Both the position numbers and the translations under genes were made by a program. Below, piece by piece: positions 9,324-15,273 of a stretch of DNA of 23,650 nt. The DNA lies in assembly GCA_903862805.1 (NCBI GenBank), contig CAIOZP010000356.1, forward strand, positions 1 to 23,650, in the 5' to 3' direction. Every line of letters begins with the position of its first letter. The stretch's first letter is position 1. The notes beneath the pieces were generated by a model. It was given only the letters and a program-made list of their open reading frames with translations. It did not search any database and was not told the DNA's origin. This DNA is from an uncultured Fibrobacterota bacterium. Its GTDB lineage: Bacteria; Fibrobacterota; Chitinivibrionia; Chitinivibrionales; CAIOZP01.

Positions 9324-9359
9324 AATGATCGGGCCGGACAATTTGAAATGGAATTCAAA

Positions 9360-9707
9360 ATGATCGGCAAGAGCCTTCTTTCGCAGACACCTTTCGACGT
9401 CGTGAGCAAATCTCTCGATGCGAACATGCTTCGCTCGCGGGTCATCGCAAACAACATAGCCAACGTGAATACGCCTGGCTACAAGCGTACCGACGTGAAT
9501 TTCGAGGGTCAGCTTCGTGATGCAATCGACCGTTCGACCCTTCGTGGCACAGTTACCAACGAACGTCACGTCGAGCTTGGCCGTCCACGTGTTACCGATG
9601 TTGAGGCAGATGCCTATCATCCGATAGACGGTACTCTTCCTTCAGGCGTTAACAACGTCGATATCGATCATGAAATGGCCAACCTTGCTGAGACACAGCT
9701 TGCCTAA
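9360..9707 (+). CDS. flgB: Flagellar basal-body rod protein FlgB
   Basis: FlgB is a proximal rod subunit of the flagellar basal body, exported by the flagellar type III system. From the chosen ATG the product has 115 residues and begins MIGKSLLSQTPFDVVSKSL, followed by the family signature RVIANNIANVNTPGYKRTDV near residue 25 and the C-terminal heptad-type helix (VDIDHEMANLAETQLA). The frame is open further upstream to 9297, but that would place the start before the predicted sigma-54 initiation site. ATG at 9348 is a possible alternative. Ribosome binding sites are weak at both. The protein is slightly shorter than typical FlgB (about 130 residues), with a compact C-terminal end. flgC follows after 84 nt. 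Confidence 0.93.
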   Translation: MIGKSLLSQTPFDVVSKSLDANMLRSRVIANNIANVNTPGYKRTDVNFEGQLRDAIDRSTLRGTVTNERHVELGRPRVTDVEADAYHPIDGTLPSGVNNVDIDHEMANLAETQLA

Positions 9708-9791
9708 AACTATGGAATAAAGTGTGCCTCGGGCATATTAAAGAAACTCAATGCCGCGTTTCAGGGCAAAAGCGTCCAGTAAGGAATAATC

Positions 9792-10298
9792 ATGTCAATA
9801 TCAGGAATATTCTCGGGACTTTCGATCAGCGCCTCCGGCATGCATGCCGAGCGTATCCGTCAGAACTGCATCTCAAGCAACCTTGCCAATGCCGAGACAA
9901 CCCGTACCGCAGAAGGCGGCCCGTACAAGCGTCAGTTCGCAGTCGTTACGGCTCAAAGCAGCGACAGTGATACCGAACTTCTCAACCGCAAGACCGGACT
10001 TGCCGGAACTACCGACAACAACAATCACCTTCCGATTCCTGCAAGGATTTTCCCGCGCGACGAAAGATTTTTTGGCAAGGGTGTGAACGTCTCCGAGATC
10101 AGAGAAGACAGCCGCCCACCCAAAATGGTTTATAATCCGGGACATCCCGATGCCGATGCAAACGGTTACGTCGCGATGCCCAACATAAACACGATCGAAG
10201 AAATGTCCGACATGATCGCGGCAACGCGTTCTTACGAGGCAAATGTGACTGCGTTCAATGCTACCAAGGGAATGCTTGGTCAGGCATTACAGATGTAA
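9792..10298 (+). CDS. flgC: Flagellar basal-body rod protein FlgC
   Basis: FlgC is another proximal rod protein of the flagellar basal body. The 168-residue product begins MSISGIFSGLSISASGMHAER and has the family signature ISSNLANAETTRTAEGGPYKR (about residues 30-50). It ends with the conserved C-terminal helix (MSDMIAATRSYEANVTAFNA, then KGMLGQAL). The segment at about 95-130 (PRDERFFGKGVNVSEIREDS) is slightly longer than in enteric FlgC, as is common outside Proteobacteria. AAGGAA lies about 5 nt before the ATG. It is followed by an unrecognised small gene and fliE, all on the same strand with gaps below 20 nt, so one operon is very likely. Confidence 0.97.
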   Translation: MSISGIFSGLSISASGMHAERIRQNCISSNLANAETTRTAEGGPYKRQFAVVTAQSSDSDTELLNRKTGLAGTTDNNNHLPIPARIFPRDERFFGKGVNVSEIREDSRPPKMVYNPGHPDADANGYVAMPNINTIEEMSDMIAATRSYEANVTAFNATKGMLGQALQM

Positions 10299-10316
10299 TC
10301 AAGGATTGAGGAACTT

Positions 10317-10571
10317 ATGGCGATAAACAGTGTAGGTGGAGATTCATGGGCAAGACTTGCGGCGGTCATGGACACCGCACGTCAGCGCAATCCGAAGCTT
10401 GATTCTGTTGCATCGGTCAAGACACCGACGGCCGCATCGAAGACCGAAACTGCAAGATCGCTGCCCACCAGTTCACCGCTTGCGATGCGAACCTATTTTC
10501 CTCAGGGACGCACGACCGAGACGGAGAAAAGCAAGCCGGTACTCGGCACAAAGTTCGATGCATACGCATAA
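10317..10571 (+). CDS. Small unknown protein embedded in the flagellar operon
   Basis: The 84-residue product lies between flgC and fliE, with an 18-nt gap before and 12 nt after, and a good GAGGAAC ribosome binding site. I do not recognise the family. It is hydrophilic, without signal peptide or membrane segment. It has a short helical N-terminus (SWARLAAVMDTARQRN), a disordered Thr/Ser/Lys-rich middle and a distinct C-terminal motif VLGTKFDAYA. Such a profile suits a small flagellar export substrate, export chaperone partner or rod accessory protein. That is inferred from position only. Coding is supported by spacing, ribosome binding site and codon use like its neighbours. Confidence 0.75.
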   Translation: MAINSVGGDSWARLAAVMDTARQRNPKLDSVASVKTPTAASKTETARSLPTSSPLAMRTYFPQGRTTETEKSKPVLGTKFDAYA

Positions 10572-10583
10572 TAAGAGGTAGTC

Positions 10584-10907
10584 GTGGCAATAGAAAACAT
10601 CAATTCAATAGGCGGACTCGGTAGCGTTCAGCGCACCGATCCGGTCGCAGGCGGCACCAAGGCGCAGTCTGTTGACGGCAAGCACTATCCTTCCTTCAAA
10701 GAAACACTCAATGGGTTCCTCGGCGATGTCAACGATCTTCAGCAGAAAGCCGACGTCTCCATAGAGAAAATGGCCGCCGGAGAAATCACCGACGTTCATC
10801 AGGTCATGAGTTCCGTGAATGAGGCGAACCTTGCGTTCAATATGATGATGGAGATCAGGAACAAGGTGATGGATGCGTATGGTGAGGTTATGAGGATGAG
10901 ATTGTGA
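10584..10907 (+). CDS. fliE: Flagellar hook-basal body complex protein FliE
   Basis: FliE links the MS ring to the proximal rod and is needed for flagellar type III export. The 107-residue product has the usual size and the C-terminal FliE signature: KADVSIEKMAAGEITDVHQV, then NEANLAFNMMMEIRNKVMDAY. The start is GTG (MAIENINS), preceded by AAGAGGTA at the right distance. The N-terminal 40 residues are variable, as in the family. It is the last flagellar gene before a 571-nt non-coding, repeat-rich gap that separates it from fliF, with which it is normally contiguous. Confidence 0.96.
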   Translation: MAIENINSIGGLGSVQRTDPVAGGTKAQSVDGKHYPSFKETLNGFLGDVNDLQQKADVSIEKMAAGEITDVHQVMSSVNEANLAFNMMMEIRNKVMDAYGEVMRMRL

Positions 10908-10994
10908 TTTTGTTTTGATTTTTGGGTTTTGTTTTTGCTTGGTTTTAGATATTTGTTCTTTGAAGCATAGATACGAAAAGAAGAAGAATTTAAG

Positions 10995-11080
10995 AATGGA
11001 AGGGCTCCCGCCCTTAGACCTGGTAAGGAAGATGTGACCATAAAACCCCGTCGCATAGCTCCGCCCCCTTTCAAGGGGGC
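10995..11080 (+). repeat. Structured dispersed repeat, copy 1 (possible ncRNA)
   Basis: Positions 10995-11061 align without gaps to 22989-23055 (60 of 67 identical). The 41-nt core 11021-11061 differs at a single base. The segment can fold into three hairpins. P1 is AAGGGC-TCCC-GCCCTT (11000-11015). P2 is ATGTGAC (11032-11038) with GTCGCAT (11050-11056), including one G-T pair, with the unpaired conserved loop CATAAAACCCC. P3 is GCCCCCTT-TC-AAGGGGGC (11063-11080). In the other copy a G-C pair of P1 is replaced by T-A. I do not recognise the family. Confidence 0.7.
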
Positions 11081-11129
11081 TAAGGCGGTGCAAGGGCGGT
11101 GGTTGACAAACGGGAATCTTCTGACCTCA

Positions 11130-11250
11130 CCCCTAACCCCTCTCCTTCAGAGAGGGGGACAAGAATGCAGACTGTCCTACAGCAAGCTTCCCTGAAGGAG
11201 AGGAACCCACGAAGTGGGATGGGTGTTCTGTGGTTGGGATGCGTTAGGGG
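11130..11250. repeat. Nested foldback repeat
   Basis: Three nested or overlapping inverted repeats are present. CCCCTAAC (11130-11137) pairs with GTTAGGGG (11243-11250). CCTCTCCTTCAG (11139-11150) pairs perfectly with CTGAAGGAGAGG (11192-11203). A local alternative hairpin is CCCCTCTC-CTTCA-GAGAGGGG (11137-11157). The sequence is of the 'CACCCCTAACCCCTCTCC' type that is often found as dispersed intergenic repeats in bacterial genomes. Confidence 0.65.
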
Positions 11251-11260
11251 GGACTGGAAG

Positions 11261-11311
11261 AAAAACGCCGGTAATGAACGTAACGTAGCGAAGTGAATGA
11301 TAGGCGTTTTT
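11261..11311. repeat. 9-bp stem hairpin with 33-nt loop
   Basis: AAAAACGCC (11261-11269) and GGCGTTTTT (11303-11311) are perfect reverse complements. On the plus strand the stem ends in five Ts, so it could also act as a terminator-like structure ahead of fliF. It lies inside the repeat-rich gap. No gene is seen here. Confidence 0.5.
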
Positions 11312-11478
11312 GTGCGAATAAAATGAGTACCGGAGCGAAGCGGAGCTGGAAGGAGAACCGACCCGAAGGGGAACGCCCAAATGACTTTCTGTTTTAATCT
11401 TCTTCATCTTCCCCCATTCGTATCTATCGCCCAACTAAGGAAAAATCTTTACAGAAATAGTTGTGAAAGGACGACATC

Positions 11479-13026
11479 GTGGCAGAATTTTTCAAACAGC
11501 TGATCGCCCAGCTTGCGGCGGTTTGGCAGAAGCTTTCGCTTCAGCAGAAGATGGTCACGTCGGCACTTGTCGGATTCACCGTTCTTGGGCTTGTGAGCCT
11601 GATGCTCTGGTCGAAGACGACCGTTTCAAGTGACGGCGGGTACCGCAGACTTTTCGCGAATCTCGAAATGGAAGATGCCGCGCAGGTTACGGCGGCGCTT
11701 GACAAAGCGGGATATAAGTACAAGCTCGAAAACGACGGGCACACCGTTCTTGTTGACGGCAAGAAAATCTACGAAGCACGAATGGCGCTTGCCAAGGTTA
11801 ATCTTCCTTCGAAAAAAGGTGTGGGTTACGAACTTTTCGACAAGAACAACATCGGCATTACCGATTTCGCGCAGAAGCTGAACTCTAAACGCGCACTTGA
11901 AGGCGAGCTTCAGAGAACCATTGAAGGACTCGACGAGGTGAAGTCGGCGCGCGTTCATTTGGTCATGCCGGAACCTTCAATTTTCCTTGAGCAGCAGAAG
12001 CCGGCTACAGCTTCGGTTGTTGTGAAAATGGCATCGGGGCGGCAGTTTGAAAAGGCGCAGGTCAGCGGAATTGTTTATCTCGTTTCGTCAAGCGTTGAGG
12101 GACTCAAGCCCGATAATATTTCGATTCTCGATTGTGAAGGCAAGCTGCTTTCGTCTCCTTATCAGGGTGATGAAACGGCGATGGCGTCGTCGCGGAATCT
12201 TGAGCTATCCCAGAACGTAGAGAAGAATCTTTCGGCAAAGGTCGAGCGACTTCTTGAAGGCGTGCTTGGGCCGAACAAGGCTCACGTTCAGGTCAGTGCT
12301 GATCTCGATTTCGATCAGGTTGACAAGACAATGGAGCAGTACAATCCGGAGAGCAAGGTTGTTCGATCCGAAGAACGCAGCGACGAGAATGTGAAAAAAT
12401 CTCCAGACGGTGATCGCACAAACGAGAAGTCTCTCACCAACTACGAGATTGACAAAACGGTAGAGCATCTTGTGTCGCAGGTTGGAAGCATCAAGCGTCT
12501 GACGATCTCTGTTGCGATTGACGGCCTGTACGAAAAGGATAAAGCTGGCAAGGAAACCTACAAGCCGCGCAGCGCCGAAGAGCTTGCCAATATTCAGGAC
12601 ATGGTCAAAAACACTGTCGGTTACGATCCGTCTCGTGGTGACCAGATTGCCGTCGCCAATATGCAGTTTGTAAACGAGCAGCTTGTCAGCGACAAGGTTC
12701 AGATGGCCGAAGATGACAAGTGGCAGAAGATAATGGAAATCCTCAAATATGTGTTGGTGTTAGCGGTTGCTGTGCTGATTGTCCTTCTGCTTCGTTCGCT
12801 TGCCAAGACACTCGTCGAGGCAATGAACCCGCCGATTCCGAGAGTAAATCTTGGCTATGAAGAGGAAGAAGTTGAGGTAGAGGTTCCGTCGGAGATCCGC
12901 CATAGCAACGAGCTTCTCGAACGGGTTGAAATGATGACCCGCGAAGAACCGGTCAATGTGGCGAACATCATTCGTCAGTGGCTGATGGAAACTTCAGCAG
13001 CACCGGCCAAGGGTAAGAAAAAATAA
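11479..13026 (+). CDS. fliF: Flagellar MS-ring protein FliF
   Basis: FliF forms the membrane-embedded MS ring that houses the flagellar export gate and carries the FliG rotor ring. The 515-residue product starts with GTG, with GAAAGGA upstream. It has a first membrane segment (about 25-45) and the YscJ/FliF ring-building domain (YRRLFANLEMEDAAQVTAAL; ALEGELQRTIEGLDEVKSAR, then VHLVMPEPSIF). The periplasmic FliF domain follows, then a second membrane segment (about 420-441), then the cytoplasmic tail ending in the FliG-binding type motif VNVANIIRQWLME near the C-terminus. The protein is complete and at the lower end of the family range. It is separated from fliE by a repeat insertion and followed at once by a terminator, not by fliG. 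Confidence 0.97.
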   Translation: MAEFFKQLIAQLAAVWQKLSLQQKMVTSALVGFTVLGLVSLMLWSKTTVSSDGGYRRLFANLEMEDAAQVTAALDKAGYKYKLENDGHTVLVDGKKIYEARMALAKVNLPSKKGVGYELFDKNNIGITDFAQKLNSKRALEGELQRTIEGLDEVKSARVHLVMPEPSIFLEQQKPATASVVVKMASGRQFEKAQVSGIVYLVSSSVEGLKPDNISILDCEGKLLSSPYQGDETAMASSRNLELSQNVEKNLSAKVERLLEGVLGPNKAHVQVSADLDFDQVDKTMEQYNPESKVVRSEERSDENVKKSPDGDRTNEKSLTNYEIDKTVEHLVSQVGSIKRLTISVAIDGLYEKDKAGKETYKPRSAEELANIQDMVKNTVGYDPSRGDQIAVANMQFVNEQLVSDKVQMAEDDKWQKIMEILKYVLVLAVAVLIVLLLRSLAKTLVEAMNPPIPRVNLGYEEEEVEVEVPSEIRHSNELLERVEMMTREEPVNVANIIRQWLMETSAAPAKGKKK

Positions 13027-13054
13027 CTTGCGATAAATAGTTTTGAAGATGAAG

Positions 13055-13081
13055 GCCGCTCCAATCGGGGCGGTTTTTTTT
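13055..13081 (+). terminator. Intrinsic terminator after fliF
   Basis: CCGCTCC (13056-13062), loop AATC, GGGGCGG (13067-13073; one T-G pair), then eight T residues (13074-13081). It lies 30 nt after the fliF stop and ends the flagellar transcript. Confidence 0.92.
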
Positions 13082-13137
13082 CAGATGTGGCACTGGTTTC
13101 CATCAGATATTTTGCGCTCAACAGACAGGATGCAAAC

Positions 13138-13881
13138 ATGGGATATATCCTCAAGAAAATTATTTCCATTCCGCTTCAGCCGCTTCCGTTGATACTTATT
13201 GTCATGATCGCCGGAATCATTTTATGGCGGCGGCGTGGAGGATCAGGACTACCGCTTCATCTTGTTTCGGCCGGATGGACTCTGCTTTTCCTCGGATCAA
13301 TACCAGCCATTTCCTGTATGCTGATCGCGCCACTTGAAAAGCATTTTTCAATACGTCATGCATCGGATCTTTCGGGAGTTCGATGGATAATCTGTCTCGG
13401 TGGCGGAGCCAACAAGACCGTTGACATGCCACTGTCGGCACAGCTGGCGCAGATTTCGATGGCGCGGGCAACCGAGGCGATCATCCTCGCCCGTGAGCTT
13501 CCCGACCGCAAACTGGTCTTCACCGGAAAGAACATTGCACAGAAATCGCGTCGGCTTGCCATTGCTCTTGGAATAGATTCCTCGCGGATACTCACGGTCG
13601 ATTCGGCAAAAGACACGGAGATGGAATCGAAGATGGTTACCGGAATTGTTGGAACTGATTCATGCGCACTTCTGACATCTGCTTCGCAATTGCCGCGAGC
13701 CACCGGATTGTTTCGAAAAATGAGCCTGCACATTCTGCCCGTGCCAGTGGCGCAATTCGATGTTCCGCCGAGTGAACCGCTCCTTCGTCTGGTACCCGCA
13801 CCGGAAGCATTGTCGATCTGCTCGACCGCTGCTCACGAATACGTCGGAATTTTGTGGGGGCTTATCTGCGGGAAGATTTGA
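13138..13881 (+). CDS. ElyC/SanA/YdcF-family (DUF218) inner-membrane protein
   Basis: The 247-residue product has two N-terminal membrane segments (about 14-30 and 41-62) and a DUF218 domain. Visible family features are WIICLGGGA (about 83-91), LVFTGKN, the LLTSASQLPRA segment that corresponds to the usual TSA.HM.RA, and the C-terminal HEYVGILWGL. Layout and ends match E. coli ElyC, an envelope biogenesis factor linked to peptidoglycan and lipid-carrier metabolism. In the TSA.H position this protein has Gln, so one conserved histidine is replaced. The frame is open upstream to 13087, but that would start immediately after the fliF terminator. The ATG at 13138 gives the normal family N-terminus and has AGG upstream. 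It is transcribed as a single gene, convergent with the receiver genes. Confidence 0.88.
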   Translation: MGYILKKIISIPLQPLPLILIVMIAGIILWRRRGGSGLPLHLVSAGWTLLFLGSIPAISCMLIAPLEKHFSIRHASDLSGVRWIICLGGGANKTVDMPLSAQLAQISMARATEAIILARELPDRKLVFTGKNIAQKSRRLAIALGIDSSRILTVDSAKDTEMESKMVTGIVGTDSCALLTSASQLPRATGLFRKMSLHILPVPVAQFDVPPSEPLLRLVPAPEALSICSTAAHEYVGILWGLICGKI

Positions 13882-13902
13882 AATCTTTACTGCAAACTGA
13901 GA

Positions 13903-14325
13903 TCAGATGTCTGAGTGGTACTCTTCCCAGGCTTTTTTCACGGCGTCAGTTAGCTTCGGTTTTTTGAATTCAAAGGGCTTGAACATTACCGGATATTTGT
14001 GTTCGCTGTGAATTCGTACGAGTGTGTGATCGGGATTGTAGCCGAAGCCGGTCATTAGAATTATTTCGGATTGGCAACCGAGTTCCCTGACACGGCAAAT
14101 GAAATCGTAACCATCCATAACCGGCATGGCGATATCGGTCATAATGAGGAAAAACGGAGTCTTTTCGATAAGTTCGATCGCCTCAAGCGGCCCCTGCGCC
14201 TTGAACACGGAATAACCGCGCGACTCAAGGTGGAGCTTCAGCACATCGAGAACATCGTGCTCGTCATCGACGACAAGGATGTTGTTATTTTTTGACTTTT
14301 GAAACAAGTTCCGTGGTCTTGTCAA
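13903..14325 (-). CDS. Single-domain response regulator (second receiver)
   Basis: A CheY-like receiver domain with NNNILVVDDEHD at its start (acidic Asp pair), LIMTDIAMPVMDGYD (phospho-acceptor Asp), ILMTGFG (switch Thr) and KPFEFKK (conserved Lys). There is no output domain after it. The start is uncertain. The frame is open to 14370, but the receiver fold begins only at about 14286, directly after the stop of the preceding receiver gene. TTG at 14325, with AGGA 5 nt upstream, is the best initiator I see; TTG 14307 is another option. There is no good ATG near the domain edge. It may instead be translated as a continuation of the upstream receiver by frameshift at an A6 run. It is the last gene of the argF-kaiC-like operon. 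No histidine kinase is encoded nearby. Confidence 0.87.
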   Translation of the reverse strand: MTRPRNLFQKSKNNNILVVDDEHDVLDVLKLHLESRGYSVFKAQGPLEAIELIEKTPFFLIMTDIAMPVMDGYDFICRVRELGCQSEIILMTGFGYNPDHTLVRIHSEHKYPVMFKPFEFKKPKLTDAVKKAWEEYHSDI

Positions 14326-14665
14326 TGAGTTCCTGTTTGCCGAAAGGCTTTGTGATGTAGCCATCGGCATTCATTACATGCAAGCCAACCATCTCGTCGA
14401 AGGAATCGGACTTTGCCGTCAGAAATGCGATCGGAACGGATGAAAGTTGCGGGACTTTCTTGAGCAGTTTGAAGACTTCCCATCCGTCAAGGCGCGGCAT
14501 GGAAAGGTCGAGAAGAATTGCGTCAGGAACATCATTCTTCGCAGCTTCGACAGCTTTCAGCGGGTCAAGTACTGTGTCCACCGCAAAATCGACGGTCTCC
14601 AGTACAAGCTTCACAAGTTCCGCTATGTCCGGATCGTCTTCTATCACTAAAATTCTCTTGGGCAT
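14285..14665 (-). CDS. Single-domain response regulator (first receiver)
   Basis: The 126-residue CheY-like protein begins MPKRILVIEDDPD and has the acidic pair Asp10/Asp11, phospho-acceptor Asp53 in ILLDLSMPRLDGWE, the switch Thr in IAFLTAKSD and the conserved Lys in YITKPFGK. A GAGGTGGGG ribosome binding site immediately precedes this ATG. The frame is open another 53 codons upstream, but that extension overlaps the neighbouring membrane gene and has no family match. The gene starts 10 nt after the stop of the small membrane protein gene and ends where the second receiver domain begins. A phosphorelay or CheY-type partner-binding role is expected; the cognate kinase is not in the window. 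Confidence 0.94.
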   Translation of the reverse strand: MPKRILVIEDDPDIAELVKLVLETVDFAVDTVLDPLKAVEAAKNDVPDAILLDLSMPRLDGWEVFKLLKKVPQLSSVPIAFLTAKSDSFDEMVGLHVMNADGYITKPFGKQELIDKTTELVSKVKK

Positions 14666-14675
14666 CCCCACCTCG

Positions 14676-14993
14676 TCAATCTCTGAAAAATTCGGGAAAC
14701 AGCCAGCTCCAATAACGCCACGCTGTAAGAACGGCAACAATGCCGGCACAGGCGCGCAGAAGCAGGGAAAGCAAACTCGGTACTCCGGGGGGGAGATGAA
14801 CAAGCCCGCTCGTGGACATGACATCGATCAACGCCGAAAGCGCAACCATTGCAATGCCCACGTGGAAAAAGACAAAGTACTTAGGCGTTTTCAATGCCTC
14901 GCCAAGGCTTTTGGAAAGCGAAGAAAGCAGATAAAGCATGATGATCGCAGAGACATCAATGATGACAACATAATGAAGGGAGAAGACGTTCAT
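14676..14993 (-). CDS. Small membrane protein (KaiC-like operon), 105 aa
   Basis: I do not recognise the family. The 105-residue product is strongly hydrophobic, with three likely membrane segments: about 7-24 (YVVIIDVSAIIMLYLLS), 40-58 (FVFFHVGIAMVALSALI) and 72-92 (LLSLLLRACAGIVAVLTAW). It ends WRYWSWLFPEFFRD. Its ATG overlaps the TGA of the preceding small membrane protein gene by 4 nt, so the two are translationally coupled and probably form a hetero-oligomer. Lying between a KaiC-family ATPase and receiver genes, it may be part of a membrane sensor or platform. This is inference from context. Confidence 0.8.
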   Translation of the reverse strand: MNVFSLHYVVIIDVSAIIMLYLLSSLSKSLGEALKTPKYFVFFHVGIAMVALSALIDVMSTSGLVHLPPGVPSLLSLLLRACAGIVAVLTAWRYWSWLFPEFFRD

Positions 14994-15265
14994 TTGCCCG
15001 GCCGCCTCATCGTGAAGTAAAGCCTGATTGCATTATAACCGGCGAACATGCTTCCTGCGGAAACAAAAATTGCCGCATACTGCTGTACTGGCCGCCCGAT
15101 CGGAAGAAGAACCGCTCCCAACATGAAACAGATCATCGCGCCGACGAATCCGAAACGAAAAACGTCCTTCTGGAATTTCTTCTTGTAGAATGCCGCAATG
15201 AGGTAGCCGAAAAGGCAAAGGACTATCAGGGAAAACAGATAGATGTTCAGCAGGATAACCGACAT
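14990..15265 (-). CDS. Small membrane protein (KaiC-like operon), 91 aa
   Basis: I do not recognise the family. Three membrane segments are likely: about 3-25 (LNIYLFSLIVLCLFGYLIAA), 38-55 (GFVGAMICFMLGAVLLPI) and 63-83 (YAAIFVSAGSMFAGYNAI). A basic KKKFQKD loop follows the first and a basic tail (MRRPGK) closes the protein. It starts 8 nt after the stop of the KaiC-like gene and overlaps the next membrane gene by 4 nt. The ribosome binding site is weak, which suggests coupling to the ATPase gene. Similar size and topology to its neighbour raise the possibility of a diverged pair, though no clear sequence identity is visible by eye. Confidence 0.8.
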   Translation of the reverse strand: MSVILLNIYLFSLIVLCLFGYLIAAFYKKKFQKDVFRFGFVGAMICFMLGAVLLPIGRPVQQYAAIFVSAGSMFAGYNAIRLYFTMRRPGK

Positions 15266-15273
15266 TTACGGTA

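Larger units (their letters stand above)
9012..9347. other. Divergent intergenic region between dsbD and flgB
   Basis: No convincing gene is seen here. It serves as the 5' region for the minus-strand dsbD unit and for the plus-strand flagellar genes. Besides the two promoter-like elements listed separately, it holds a small hairpin CCGGT-TGT-ACCGG at 9144-9156. It also has a 9-bp inverted repeat, CGGAATATT (9154-9162) with AATATTCCG (9200-9208), which could be an operator. No dsbD promoter could be assigned with confidence. Confidence 0.5.
10967..11427. mobile_element. MITE-like repeat element between fliE and fliF
   Basis: ATAGATACGAA (10967-10977) and its exact reverse complement TTCGTATCTAT (11417-11427) bound a 461-bp segment with no convincing gene. 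With one extra base allowed, the match extends outward (GC-ATAG versus GC-G-ATAG), and both ends continue inward into purine-rich GAAGAAG on the same relative strand. The interior contains several foldback repeats, listed separately. No target-site duplication is visible and there is no transposase. A non-autonomous mobile element is the most economical reading, but an accidental inverted repeat cannot be ruled out. The remaining parts of the fliE-fliF gap are a T/G-rich stretch (10908-10966) and the fliF leader (11428-11478). Confidence 0.45.

Noticed and set aside
13087..13137. Longer N-terminus for the ElyC-like protein from GTG at 13087
   Set aside because: It would start within 6 nt of the fliF terminator and adds residues absent from the family; ATG 13138 gives the normal start.
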